The notes under the pieces are model-generated. The model was not told the DNA's origin. It searched no databases and saw only the letters and a list, made by a program, of their open reading frames with translations. From Symbiodinium natans (lineage: Eukaryota; Sar; Dinophyceae; Suessiales; Symbiodiniaceae): 64,000 bases of DNA. A program made the position numbers and the translations under genes. The stretch spans positions 109,501 through 173,500 of the forward strand of contig CAJNDS010000120.1 of NCBI GenBank assembly GCA_905221605.1. The letters run 5' to 3'. Below, in pieces: positions 33,402 to 46,015 of the stretch; the first letter of the stretch is position 1; the number at the start of each line of letters is the position of its first letter.

Positions 33402-34126
33402 AAGCCTAGTTCCCAGAAGATGTGGCTCAATGGATATGGCCCAAAGAAGATGCGCATCCTTGGCATGCGATTTAGGGTTCAGGGTTTAGGATTCTTCCGG
33501 GTTGCTCAACATCGAGGCTGTGAGTTCTGCTGGTACCAAAGAGGGGCAAGCCGCGAATCAACCAAAGATGGCCAGCCATTTAGGGGAAACAGGGTGTGAT
33601 CGGCAAACACAAGCAAGATGCGGAGTCTGTTCCGTCGGCCCTGATATGGGGGTTTCCGAAAACAGGGGTACCCTTTTTGGGGTGTCCCTGAAGGGGATTC
33701 TATACTACTAGTATTTAGGGGTATAAAAGGGCCAAGGGGTACCCAAACCCAGAAGCTTCGCTGCGCCGGCTTTCATGACTAGATGGGAGAACACAACAGC
33801 GACAGGGACAGAAGCTCCAAGCCCCCGTTATCCAGTAGTGCATATGGTCCAGTTACAGTGGTCTGCACAGAAAATTTGGGACTGCACGAGTTACAAGGTG
33901 AAGCGACCCGAATTCGACCATGAACCTGAGCTTAAGTCCGGCGTCACCATTGGTTTCCTATGTCCCAAGATGAAAGCTGCATGCCATGGCTCCCGCCCAC
34001 GCGCCGGGGTTTTGACCAGGGCGTGCTCTTGGTGCCACTGCGGAAGTACTGAGCACAACCTTGTACGTTCGTGATTCCTCGTGATTGTCAGATAACTTGC
34101 GCTCGCAAGCAGTCAGAATCAGAGAG

Positions 34127-34176
<50 letters not shown>

Positions 34177-34255
34177 GGAGAGAGGGAGAGAGAGAGTGGG
34201 AGAGAGGCATGGAGAGATGCACTGCCATCTGGGTCCAACACACGCATTGTCAGAT

Positions 34256-37200
34256 TCATAGTAATTCTTTGTATCGCTGTGGCCCCAGGACTTCCTGAAG
34301 AAACATCGAGGCATCACAAAAAAGTTCAAAGCCACTCATTCTCAGCTTGGTTGGCAACTGACAAACTTGTAGCCAACTCGTACATGCAGTGTCGAGTGTC
34401 AGCGTGGCTTTGAAGAAAATGAAGTTCACGAACCACAGCACGACAGCCACCAGGGCAGTGTAAAGATATACCTTGGCATAGGAGAGGTGCGCATCTGTCT
34501 CTGCCTTGCGTAACTTGTTAGCTAGTTGAGCCTACAGAGAGCTAGCAGCTCAGCTCTTGAGCATGCGGAGCCTGGCAACGTTTTTGATCCCAGCTCAAGA
34601 GCCTGGAGGCTGAGGTGAACAGTCCGATGCCATTGTTTCTGCGCATGTCAACTTTGTAGCCCCGACATCCTCAATGCGCCATAATGCGCCACATTCGTCC
34701 CTTGACAGCCCGTTCTACAAATGCACCCTGCCTTGCCATCGATGAGCTCAGCGATCCTGTGCACTCATCAGAGCATGCTAGGTCACCAAAAGGTGGCTCA
34801 GCTAGAACAGCTGCTCCGTAGCTCATAGTAGCTCTGCATTATGAAGATGTACTATTGCAGCGTTTCAGCCCCCACCAGCATCCCCACATATGGGTTTCGG
34901 CTGCTGCGTGTTAGCAGAAGGCGTAATAATCAGGATGTGCCCAGTCTTCCGTCGTTCCTTTCTTCATCTTCCTTCGCAGAAATCCGGAATTGGAGGAGAC
35001 CACGCTCGCGATGCTGATGCTTGAGCTGTTGCACTCTTTCTTTGTTCTTGGTTCTTTCCCTCAAAAACTCCCAACCCCGAACATCCGCAGTGCACTCAAC
35101 AAAGCCGCTAGCACCGCGACCATCAGGCCCGATAAGTGCATGTACCTCTACTGTACATGCCGTCTTATCTGCCCCTGACCTCGCCTGCACCGCCCCTCCC
35201 TTGCCGTGCTGGATGCTACCCATAATCTCCACAATTCCGCAATCATACACATGTCGCCGTATGCAAAAGAAGCTGCTGCAGTTGAGCGTCGGCGCAACAG
35301 GTGCCAACTTGGACTGCACAGACGGCGTCGGGTAGTTGGTGGCCAAATACAGAAGACGCTCGATGCTGCGGAAGTAAACCCTGCGCAGTAAGCTTGGCAC
35401 TTAGGCCTGTCTCAACAACACAATCATAACCGAACACAGCAAAACAGGGATAAGCCAGCACAGCGCCGCCAGAAAAATCCCCGTCCCCCTCCCAACCAAA
35501 GGGATTGCCATGGTTGCTTTGGCCGGGTTGCAGTGCAGCAGCTGTACAGGTCATGATGAGGGTGCCGACACTGCGCAGAAGCTTCGCCGACCTCTGGAGA
35601 AGACCAGAAACTGCAATCGAGCGGTTTCTCAGACAATGTGAGTGATACTGCTGCAGCTGGAACACTCGGAGCTTGGGTTAAGCGGCCTCCTGGCCGGGAA
35701 CATGACAGATGAAAGTGTGGCAATAGATTCTGGTATTTGTGCCGTCTGCAGTTTGGATATAGTTTGGATTCTAGTGCCAGTCTCCTCAGCAATACCATCA
35801 ATCGCCCCGTCTTGCCCAGCACGCAAACGTTGGTCTCGACCTGGAGTGGTCACCCGTAGGCCAAAAAGTGATGCAAGCTTTCCGGCTTATGGGCCTTGCA
35901 AGCATGAATCAAGAGCGGATTGTTTGGGGGAGGCACAGGCTCGGTGACCAAGAAGTGGTACAAGGAAAGGCTCATGGCTTGTGTCATCATCCACTTGAAG
36001 TTGCTCATGCCGGACACTTCCGTGACCACCTGCGCGCAGCGCAAGCAGGTCAATCCCTTCAGCACCGACTGCAAACCTGTCGCATCGTGCTTTCACATTC
36101 CTGGAGGTTCCGCTACGTTCGCCACAGCACTCTCTGACTGTCAAACATTGCCGAGCTGCCAGCTGCAACACGCCGCCAAGACCTTTGAACCATCCCACGG
36201 CGCTTCGTGCATTTGCATATTTGGGGCTGTTCTGAATTAGGGTCCCGTCTAGATGGAGAGATGGAGACCTGGTAGTATTAGCTTAATGGAGATCGCCAGA
36301 AAGTGCCCTCATTACCTTCCTTTGGCTGGACAGCTCCCAAAAGGTTCATAGGGACGATATCAGCTTGAGACTCGGACCATCTTGCTCTTTCTCGGTCAGG
36401 TACTCGTCGAGCTTCTGCCGCTGCCTCTTCGTGATGGGCAGATCTCAACATGGCTGCTGGTATCCGTGGTGGCCCCGGTATGATTTGAGTCGACTGGGGC
36501 ACTGGCTGGTTCTTCTCCTCTTGCATCCACTCCTCGCCTGAAGTACGCTGACAGCACTTCTTGAGAAATCACCAGGTCCTCACACCGCCACCTGTATGCT
36601 AAAAGCCTATCCCACACAAGATACAAGATGGGACTTGACATGACTTGACCCTTGGATGTCCTCTCCGGATCACGCTCTTCATAGGTAAACCAGTACATGA
36701 CTTTAATAACTGTCTTTGCATCCCCAACTCAAAAATCAAGGCAACTGAATGCAGAACATCGCTTTTGTTTGCCTGGCCTTTTTCGGGATGTGTGCGTGTC
36801 ATGGTCATATATGTGTGTATATCATATGCGCTGACTGTATTATGATGCATGCGTCTGTGTATGTGAAGGCATGTACTTGTTTCAGGGGGGTGTGTGTGTA
36901 TGCATGTATCAACATGTTTCTACTGAACAAGCTTGCTCGAGCAACTGCCCTCAACAGGGTCGGGGTGGCTAGAGGCTGACATGCTAGCAATTATAACTTC
37001 TGTTCGCTGAAAAAATGAGTCCTACTTTGCGTTAACCACGATCTGCAATTAAAGTCAATGAATGCAACTAGTGACTGTTGTTGCAAAATGCCCAATGAAG
37101 GTTGTGAGACTTGAAGGGATCTGTGGCCGCATATATACGGGTTGCATTCACTGTGCAAGCTGGTGGCGCATCTCTTTGGTCATCTCATCCGTTCGGATGC

Positions 37201-37713
37201 CTCAAGTCATGGGCGAACGGCTTGGATCCGCTAATTTCCTTGAAACTCACGGGTAGCAAAGGTAGCAAAGGTAGCTAAGGTAGTGGGCACATCCCAAGTG
37301 CCGTCAAAGCAGGATCCCAGCTCCCGGTGCCTGAGCCAAAGGCGCTGAGGTAGGCCTTCTTGATGGCGGCCTTCGACAGGCTTCAAGAGACGCATTGGGC
37401 GATCCCCCATTCGCCTTAAGTTTCTCTATGCTGGTCATGGCGAAGTCTTCCCTCCCTGGCTTTGTTCTAGGCCTTGGCAGATTCCCAGCCGATGGCGATC
37501 CCCAGGCCCACAAAGGGAGACAGCAGAAGCCTGGATGTCGTTTGCTCAACTCTCCCAGGCTGCGACGTCTGAAGCTGAGATTGGCCCTGAAAACCCGACG
37601 CAACCGTCACGAGCTACTCTCGAGGTCGGCATTCAGGCCAAGCTGCAGGTAGGCTGCCTCCTTGCAGGTGGCCTTCATCCACTTCTCTTGAGCTCCAGGA
37701 TCTTCGCCTGAGT
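34256..37713 (-). CDS. Multi-exon membrane protein gene (C-terminal part), copy B
   Basis: Same exon chain as at 22000-25457, shifted by 12256: 37611-37713, 37251-37330, 36650-36727, 36316-36537, 35937-36076, 35438-35541, 35001-35365, 34572-34669, 34367-34531 and 34256-34294. Every reading frame I compared is identical to copy A, so this is either a very recent duplication or the same locus sequenced in two contigs. The hydrophobic exon candidate recurs at about 37816-37997. Confidence 0.58.
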
Positions 37714-38646
37714 CTGTAAGGGCAGGGCAGAGCGCTGGCCTCCTGGGCCTGATCTGCAGAGCCAATGTGCGCTTGGTGGTGTTGTCGCTGAAGTTCTGGT
37801 CTTCTTCAAGATTCCTTGTGCGGTATGTGGCATGCATTAGGGCTCAGCTTATGGCTGCCGATGATTATCTCAATGGAGGCTAGGGGAGACCAAGGGGTAA
37901 AGGCAAAATACAAAACGCGGCACATGTGGAAGCTTAACCAAGCGAGGGTCATTGTTCCCAGCAGCGCCATCATGATAACAAGGGCCTCTTGCAGGTGAGA
38001 TCACAAAAAAGGGAAAAAGCTGAACCACGCGAACTCCTCACAACTTGGGCAGGATCAGTGCTATGATGTGCCATGCCATTATTAGATGATCTGTCATAAT
38101 GAATGCTTCGCTGGCGACCCGGACCTTCTGCTCGACATTTCTGTACCTTGAAGCAGTGCTTAGGGCTTAAGACTTAATGCCGAGGGTGTGATCTCATCAC
38201 TTCCTCACCACTTCAGGGCACTTTATGTGAGCTCCAAGCAAAGAAGCTTGATATTCTTGACAGCAGAGCATGGCTTGGAATCGCCAAGATGCAAAGTACT
38301 GACCGTCCACTTTGTGCCCGCGATGAAGCCTTGGAACTCAAAGACTGCTGCCGGATCTTGCCCCGAGTTCGCTGGGTGTTCGCAGAAACAGAGTCACCGA
38401 GCGCTCACTCAGCCCAAGCCAAGAAGCAGCAGCAGTTGTTCTTGCATTTCAGCGTACACATCTTGTGCTCTTGACACAGCGGATCCTGGGTTCTCGTTGC
38501 ACAGAGGCCAATTTCACTGCTTGATAGCGATTTGGGTGTGGTCTGAGATCCCACACATCCCAAACATCTGTACGAAGGACCTTTATGTACTATTTGGCAA
38601 TCCTCTTTGTTTTGTTTATATTGTAAGGTCTCGGAAATAAGCGCGC

Positions 38647-41600
38647 TATTTCTTTTAAAGAATTTATGGAATTTAAACGCTTTAAATTCCTTAAATTGGA
38701 ACTAGGGCCGGTATTTCTTTTTTAAGGAATTTAAGGAATTTAAAAGGCTTAAATTCCTTAAATTCCTTAAATTGGAAATAGGGCCGGTATTTCTTTTTTA
38801 AGGAATTTAAGGAATTTAAAGGGCTTAAATTCCTTAAATTCCTTAAATTGGAAATAGGGCCGGTATTTCTTTTTTAAGGAAATTAAAGAATTTAAGGAAT
38901 TTATAAAATTTAAATTGGGTGGCCTGGGTTTTGAAATAGGGGCCGCCGATTTAAATTTTATAAATCTATTAAATTCTTTAAATTCCTTAAATTGGAAATA
39001 GGGCCGGTATTTCTTTTTTAAAGAATTTAAGGAATTTAAAGGGCTTAAATTCCTTAAATTGGAAATAGGGCCGGTATTTCTTTTTTAAAGAATTTAAGGA
39101 ATTTCAAGGGCTTAAATTCCTTAAATTCCTTAAATTGGAAATAGGGCCGGTATTTCTTTTTTAAGGAATTTAAGGAATTTAAAGGGCTTAAATTCCTTAA
39201 ATTCCTTAAATTAGAAATAGGGCCGGTATTTCTTTTTTAAGGAATTTAAGGAATTTAAAGGGCTTAAATTCCTTAAATTCCTTAAATTGGAAATAGGGCC
39301 GGTATTTCTTTTTTAAGGAATTTAAAGAATTTAAGGAATTTATAAAATTTAAATTGGGTGGCCTGGGTTTTGAAATAGGGGCCGCCGATTTAAATTTTAT
39401 AAATCCTTTAAATTCCTTAAATTCCTTAAATCGGAAATAGGGCCGGCATTTCTTTTTTAAGGAATGTAAGGAATTTAAAGTGCTTAAATTCCTTAAATTC
39501 CTTAAATTGGAAATAGGGCCGGTATTTCTTTTTTAAGGAATTTAAGGAATTTAAAGGGCTTAAATTCCTTAAATTCCTTAAATTAGAAATAGGGCCGGTA
39601 TTTCTTTTTTAAGGAATTTAAGGAATTTATAAAATTTAAATTGGGGGCCTGGGTTTTGAAATAGGGGCCGCCGATTTAAATTTTATAAATCCTTTAAATT
39701 CTTTTAAATTCCTTAAATTGGAAATAAGGCCGGTATTTCTTTTTTAAAGAATTTAAGGAATTTAAAGGGCTTAAATTCCTTAAATTCCTTAAATTGGAAA
39801 TAGGGCCGGTATTTCTTTTTTAAGGAATTTAAGGAATTTAAAGGGCTTAAATTCCTTAAATTCCTTAAATTGGAAATAGGGCCGGTATTTCTTTTTTAAG
39901 GAATTTAAAGAAGTTAAGGAAGTTATCAAATTTAAATTGGGGGGCCTGGGTTTTGACATAGGGGCCGCCGATTTAAATTTTATAAATCCTTTAAATTCTT
40001 TCAATTCCTTAAATTGGAAATAAGGCCGGTATTTCTTTTTTAAAGAATTTAAGGAATTTAAAGGGCGTAAATTCCTTAAATTCCTTAAATTGGAAATAGG
40101 GCCGGTATTTCTTTTTTAAGGAATTTAAGGAATTTAAAGGGCTTAAATTCCCTAAATTCCTTAAATTGGAAATAGGGCCGGTATTTCTTTTTTAAGGAAT
40201 TTAAAGAATTTAAGGAATTTATAAAATTTAAATTGGGTGGCCTGGGTTTTGAAATAGGGGCCGCCGATTTAAATTTTATAAATCCTTTAAATTCCTTAAA
40301 TTCCTTAAATTGGAAATAGGGCCGGCATTTCTTTTTTAAGGAATTTAAGGAATTTAAAGGGCTTAAATTCCTTAAATTCCTTAAATTGGAAATAGGGCCG
40401 GTATTTCTTTTTTAAGGAATTTAAAGAATTTAAGGAATCTTAAAAAATTTAAATTGGGTGGCCTGGGTTTTGAAATAGGGGCCGCCGATTTAAATTTTAT
40501 AAATCCTTTAAATTCCTTAAATTCCTTAAATTGGAAATAGGGCCGGCATTTCTTTTTTAAGGAATTTAAGGAATTTAAAGGGCTTAAATTCCTTAAATTC
40601 CTTAAATTGGAAATAGGGCCGGTATTTCTTTTTTAAGGAATTTAAGGAATTTAAAGGGCCTAAATTCCTTAAATTCCTTAAATTGGAAATAGGGCCGGCA
40701 TTTCTTTTTTAAGGATTTTAAAGAATTTAAGGAATTTATAAAATTTAAATTGGGTGGCCTGGGTTTTGAAATAGGGGCCGCCGATTTAAATTTTATAAAT
40801 CCTTTAAATTTTTTAAATTCCTTAAATTGGAAATAAGGCCGGTATTTCTTTTTTAAAGAATTTAAGGGATTTAAAGGGCGTAAATTCCTTAAATTCCTTA
40901 AATTCCTTAAATTGGACATAGGGCCGGTATTTAGTTTTAAAGAATTTAAAGAATTTAAGGAATTTATAAAATTTAAACTGGGTGGCCTGGGTTTTGAAAT
41001 AGGGGCCGCCGATTTAAATTTTATAAATCCTTTAAATTCCTTAAATTCCTTAAATTGGAAATAGGGCCGGCATTTCTTTTTTAAGGAATTTAAGGAATTT
41101 AAAGGGCTTAAATTCCTTAAATTCCTGAAGTTGGAAATAGGGCCGGTATTTCTTTTTTAAGGAATTTAAGGAATTTAAAGGGCTTAAATTCCTTAAGTTC
41201 CTTAAATTGGAAATAGGGCCGGCATTTCTTTTTTAAGGAATTTAAGGAATTTAAAGGGCTTAAATTCCTTAAATTCCTTAAATTCCTTAAATTGGAAATA
41301 GGGCCGGCATTTCTTTTTTAAGGAATTTAAGGAATTTAAAGGGCTTAAATTCCTTAAATTCCTTAAATTGGAAATAGGGCCGGTATTTCTTTTTTAAGGA
41401 ATTTAAAGAATTTAAGGAATTTATAAAATTTAAATTGGGTGGCCTGGGTTTTGAAATAGGGGCCGCCGATTTAAATTTTATAAATCCTTTAAATTCTTTA
41501 AATTCCTTAAATTGGAAATAAGGCCGGTATTTCTTTTTTAAAGAATTTAAGGAATTTAAAGGGCGTAAATTCCTTAAATTCCTTAAATTGGAAATAGGGC

Positions 41601-42145
41601 CGGTATTTCTTTTTTAAGGAATTTAAGGAATTTAAAGGGCTTAAATTCCTTAAATTCCTTAAATTGGAAATAGGGCCGGTATTTCTTTTTTAAGGAATTT
41701 AAAGAATTTAAGGAATTTATAAAATTTAAATTGGGTGGCCTGGGTTTTGAAATAGGGGCCGCCGATTTAAATTTTATAAATCCTTTAAATTCCTTAAATT
41801 CCTTAAATTCCTTAAATTGGAAATAGGGCCGGCATTTCTTTTTTAAGGAATTTAAGGAATTTACAGGGCTTAAATTCCTTAAATTCCTTAAATTGGAAAT
41901 AGGGCCGGTATTTCTTTTTTAAGGAATTTATGGAATTTAAAGGGCTTAAATTCCTTAAATTCCTTAAATTGGAAATAGGGCCGGTATTTCTTTTTTAAGG
42001 AATTTAAGGAATTTAAAGGGCTTAAATTCCTTAAATTCCTTAAATTGGAAATAGGGCCGGTATTTCTTTTTTAAGGAATTTAAAGAATTTAAGGAATTTA
42101 TAAAATTTAAATTGGGGGGCCTGGGTTTTGAAATAGGGGCCGCCG
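38647..42145. repeat. AT-rich hairpin satellite, copy B
   Basis: Same alternation of the 76-bp GGGCCGGTATTTC hairpin unit and the GGCCTGGG...GGCCGCC unit as copy A. Differences I noted: A in place of T at 41415, and one 11-bp word fewer near 41566 with a T-to-G change beside it. Confidence 0.93.
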
Positions 42146-42965
42146 ATTAAAAAGGCTTTTTTTAATTTCAAAACCACCTTAAATTCCTACATACCTAATT
42201 TAGGAATTTAAGGAATTTAAGATTTTTTTTTTATGTAAAAAGGGCTTCTTTAAATTTTTAAAAAAACCTTAAATTCCTTAATACCTAATTTAGGAATGTA
42301 AGGAATTTAAGGAATTTAAGGAATTTAAGGTTTTTTTAAAATTTTAAAACGGGCCGGCCCAACAATTTTATTTACCCAATTTAAGAATTTAAGGAATTTA
42401 AGGAATTTAAGGAATTTAAGGTTTTTTTTAATCTAAAAGGGCGTTTTTGGATTTAAAAAAAAAAAAACCTTAAATTCCTAAATACCTAATTGAGGAATTT
42501 AAGGAATTTAAGATTGTTTTAAAATTTACAAAGGCCTTTTTTAAATTTTAAAAATACCTTAAATTCCTTATTCTTTAAACTCCTAAATACATAATTTAAG
42601 AATTTAAGGAATTTAAGGCTTTTTTAAAATTTAAAAAAGGGCCTGCCCAACAATTTTATTTACCCAATTTAAGAATTTCAGGAATTTAAGGACTTTAAGG
42701 TTTTTTTGAAATTGAAAAATGCCTTTTTTTAACTTTAAGAAAACCTTAAATTCCTTAAATTCTTTAAACTCCTAAATACCTAATTTAAGAATATAAGGAA
42801 TTTAAGGAATTTAAGGTTTCTTTTTGTAAAATTTAAAAAAGGGCCTACCAAAAAAATATTTACCCAATTTAAGAATTTAAGGAATTTAAGGAATTTATGG
42901 AATTTAAGGTTGAAAGCCCGGGCCTTCTAGATTTTAGGAGTTTTAAGGTTTTGTTCATATTTAAA
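42146..42965. repeat. Diverged AT-rich palindromic repeats, copy B
   Basis: Counterpart of 29901-30715; I noticed no differences when reading them side by side. Confidence 0.78.
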
Positions 42966-42986
42966 AGGTGGGGAGGCCCAGCGCCT

Positions 42987-44325
42987 TCCCCCTAAATCCT
43001 TAAACCCTATACCCTAAGCCCCTAAGCGCCTAAGGGCCTCACCCCTAAACCCTTAAGCCCTAAACCCTACGCTCCTAAGCTCCGAACAACCTCCCCCCTA
43101 AATCCTCAAACCCTAAGCTCCAAAGCTCCTAAGCTCCTCAACGTCTACCCCCTAAACCCTAAACCCTAAGCTCCTGAGGTCCTAAGCGCCTAAGGGCCTA
43201 CCCCCTAAATCCTCAAACCCTAAGCTCCAAAGCTCCTAAGCTCCTCAACGTCTACCCCCTAAACCCTAAACCCTAAGCTCCTGAGGTCCTAAGCGCCTAA
43301 GCTCCAAAGGCCTACCCCCTAAATCCCTCCTAAGCGCCTACCTACCCCCTAAATCCTCAAACCCTAAGCTCCAAAGCTCCTAAGCTCCTCAACGTCTACC
43401 CCCTAAACCCTAAACCCTAAGCTCCTGAGGTCCTAAGCGCCTAAGGGCCTACCCCCTAAATCCTCAAACCCTAAGCTCCAAAGCTCCTAAGCTCCTCAAC
43501 GTCTACCCCCTAAACCCTAAACCCTAAACCCTAAGCTCCTGAGGTCCTAAGCGCCTAAGGGCCTACCCCCTAAATCCTCAAACCCTAAGCTCCAAAGCTC
43601 CTAAGCTCCTCAACGTCTACCCCCTAAACCCTAAACCCTAAACCCTAAGCTCCTGAGGTCCTAAGCGCCTAAGGGCCTACCCCCTAAATCCTCAAACCCT
43701 AAGCTCCAAAGCTCCTAAGCTCCTCAACGTCTACCCCCTAAACCCCAAACCCTAAACCCTAAGCTCCTGAGGTCCTAAGCGCCTAAGGGCCTACCCCCTA
43801 AATCCTCAAACCCTAAGCTCCAAAGCTCCTAAGCTCCTCAACGTCTACCCCCTAAACCCTAAACCCTAAACCCTAAGCTCCTGAGGTCCTAAGCGCCTAA
43901 GGGCCTACCCCCTAAATCCTCAAACCCTAAGCTCCAAAGCTCCTAAGCTCCTCAACGTCTACCCCCTAAACCCTAAACCCTAAACCCTAAGCTCCTGAGG
44001 TCCTAAGCGCCTAAGTGCCTACCCCCTAAATCCTCAAACCCTAAGCTCCAAAGCTCCTAAGCTCCTCAACGTCTACCCCCTAAACTCTCAAACCCGAAAC
44101 CCTGAGCTCCTGAGGTCCTAAGCGCCTAAGTGCCTACCCGCTAAATCCCTAAACCCTCCTAAGCTCCTAAGCTCCTAAGCTCCGAAGCGCCTAAGCGCCT
44201 ACCCCCCAAACCCTTAAGCCTTAAATCAAACCCTAAACCCTAAGCTCCTAGGCTCCGAAATCCTTAAACCTGCACCCTAAGCTCCTAAGCGCCTCAGCGC
44301 CTACCCCCTAAACCCTGAGACCCTG
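42987..44325 (+). repeat. Telomere-like compound satellite, copy B
   Basis: Same 107/114-bp unit as 30740-31915 but with nine landmark units instead of eight, more units of the 114-bp form, and a scrambled junction at 43297-43350 where partial units (AAGCTCCAAAGGCC, AATCCCTCCTAAGCGCC) are inserted. This is the largest difference between the two copies. Confidence 0.92.
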
Positions 44326-44404
44326 GGGCCCCTTTTAAGTTTTAAAAATCCTTGCCTTCTTCTTTGCTGAAATTTTCTAGTTTTTAAGGATTTAAAATTT
44401 TAAA

Positions 44405-44770
44405 AAGGAGCTTTCGTTTGAGGTTGAGGGCACGCTAGGGCTGACAAAAATCCTTTGCTAGGGTTTACAAAAAACCCTTTCGCTTACACGTGTTTTTTTA
44501 AAATACTTTCGTTTTTGAGGGTGGTGGCACACCAAGGTTTACAAGAATCCTTTCGTTTTTGAAGTTCAGGACACACTAGGGTTTACACAAAAACTGTCGT
44601 TTTGACGTTGCCGGCGCAGCTGGTTGATAAACAAGCCTTTCGTTGTTGATGTTGAGGACATATCAAGGTTCAAATCGAACCTTTCGTTAAAAGATGATGG
44701 CGCTTTAAGGTTTTGCAAAACAACAACTTTCGTTAACGTTGTTGCAGTCTTACGTTTTTCAATACTTTAA
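44405..44770. repeat. Degenerate CTTTCGTT repeat, copy B
   Basis: Counterpart of 31985-32350, with a few single-base and homopolymer-length differences. An AT-rich stretch to 45040 follows with nothing recognised. Confidence 0.63.
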
Positions 44771-45049
44771 GATATTTACCAGGCTGCAAGAAGAGCTTTT
44801 TTTGTAAATCCATAATATGATTGAGGTCTTAGGTCTCCACTCTAGATTTTAATGTTTTGCAGTAACCATAACTAAAACTGTTTGCATCGTTCAAATACAG
44901 TGATGTTTGCCCAATGTTCATATCTTGAGCCTCCCAAATATTATAAAAAAATGAATGCCTGAATTCAATTATTCAAAATGTTTAAATTATGGGTCCTCTA
45001 AAAGACTTAACACCCTTTAAATAGCTCAGTGTGGTTCGTTTATTCATCG

Positions 45050-45079
45050 CATCTCTCTCCCTCTCTTTCTCTTTCACTC

Positions 45080-45121
<42 letters not shown>

Positions 45122-45260
45122 TTGTCTCTATCTCTCCCTCTCTCTCTCTCTCCCTCTCTGCCTCCTTCCTTCCTTCCCCCTTCCTTCCTTCCTTCCTTCC
45201 ATTCCTTTCTCTTCCCCTCTTCCTGCTTCTTCTTGTTCTTTCCTCTTCCCTCCTCGCCCC
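45050..45260 (+). repeat. CT and CCTT microsatellites, copy B
   Basis: Counterpart of 32639-32845, with a longer CT run and a shorter CCTT run. Such length changes are typical of slippage or of long-read consensus error. Confidence 0.92.
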
Positions 45261-45314
45261 TCCCGTTTTTAACTTGCCATTCAACAAGGAATAAAGGAAG
45301 AAAGTCAAGGATAA

Positions 45315-46015
45315 GAGAAGGTAGAGTTGTGTTAACACCAGAAACATGACACATTTTCCGCGAAATCTGTGTCAGTAGAGCTGTGCTAACACACGAAACA
45401 TGACACATTTTCTGCGGAATATGTGTCACTAGAGTTGTGTTAACACCAACAGCATGACACATTTTCCGTAAAATATGTGTCAGTAGAGCTGTGCTAACAC
45501 CAAAAACGACACATTTCCTGCAGAATAGTGTCACTCGAGTTGTGTTAACACCATAAATATGACACATTTACTGCAGAATATGTGTCGCCAGAGTTGTGTT
45601 AACACCAAAAGCATGACATATTTTCCGCAACATATGTGTCAGTGGAGCTGTGCTAGCACCAAAAACGTGACACATTTCCGCGGAACATGTGTCACCAGAG
45701 TCGCGTTAAAACCAAAAACATGACACGCTTTTTGCAAAATATGTGTCCGTAGAGCTGTGCTAACACAAAACACACATTTTCTGCAGAATATGTGTCACGA
45801 GAGTTGTGTTAACACAAAAGCATGACACATTTTCCGCAGAATATGTGTCAGTAGAGCTGTGCTAACACCAAAAACATGACACATTTCCCGCAGAATATGT
45901 GTCACTCGAGTTGTGTTAACACCATAAATATGACACATTTTCTGCAGAATATGTGTCGCAAGAGTTGTGCTAACACTAAAAACATGACACATTTTCCGCG
46001 GAATCTGTGTCACCT
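45315..46015. repeat. 54-bp tandem array with two dyads, complete
   Basis: About thirteen units of the TGACACAT...ATGTGTCA / GTGTTAACAC repeat, with most units alternating between the GAGTTGTGTTAACACC and GAGCTGTGCTAACACC forms. Some units carry small deletions (for example CAAAAACGACACATTTCC near 45500). The array ends at GTGTCACCTGCCTCTCC, where a C-rich repeat starts. It has no protein-coding potential. Confidence 0.92.

Larger units (their letters stand above)
33402..45747. repeat. 12.3-kb segment, copy B
   Basis: Starts at the first base after the gap, matching 21146, and follows copy A in the same orientation until the sequence corresponding to the gap edge (about 45747). It then continues uninterrupted into the rest of the 54-bp array. 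The offset rises from 12256 in the unique part to about 12446 at the end because of repeat-length differences. Confidence 0.95.

Noticed and set aside
33240-33599. Reading frames spanning the N run
   Set aside because: The middle residues are unknown bases, so the frames have no meaning.
45315-46015. CRISPR-like appearance of regularly spaced palindromic repeats
   Set aside because: The whole unit repeats with no unique spacers, there are no cas genes, and the context is eukaryotic.
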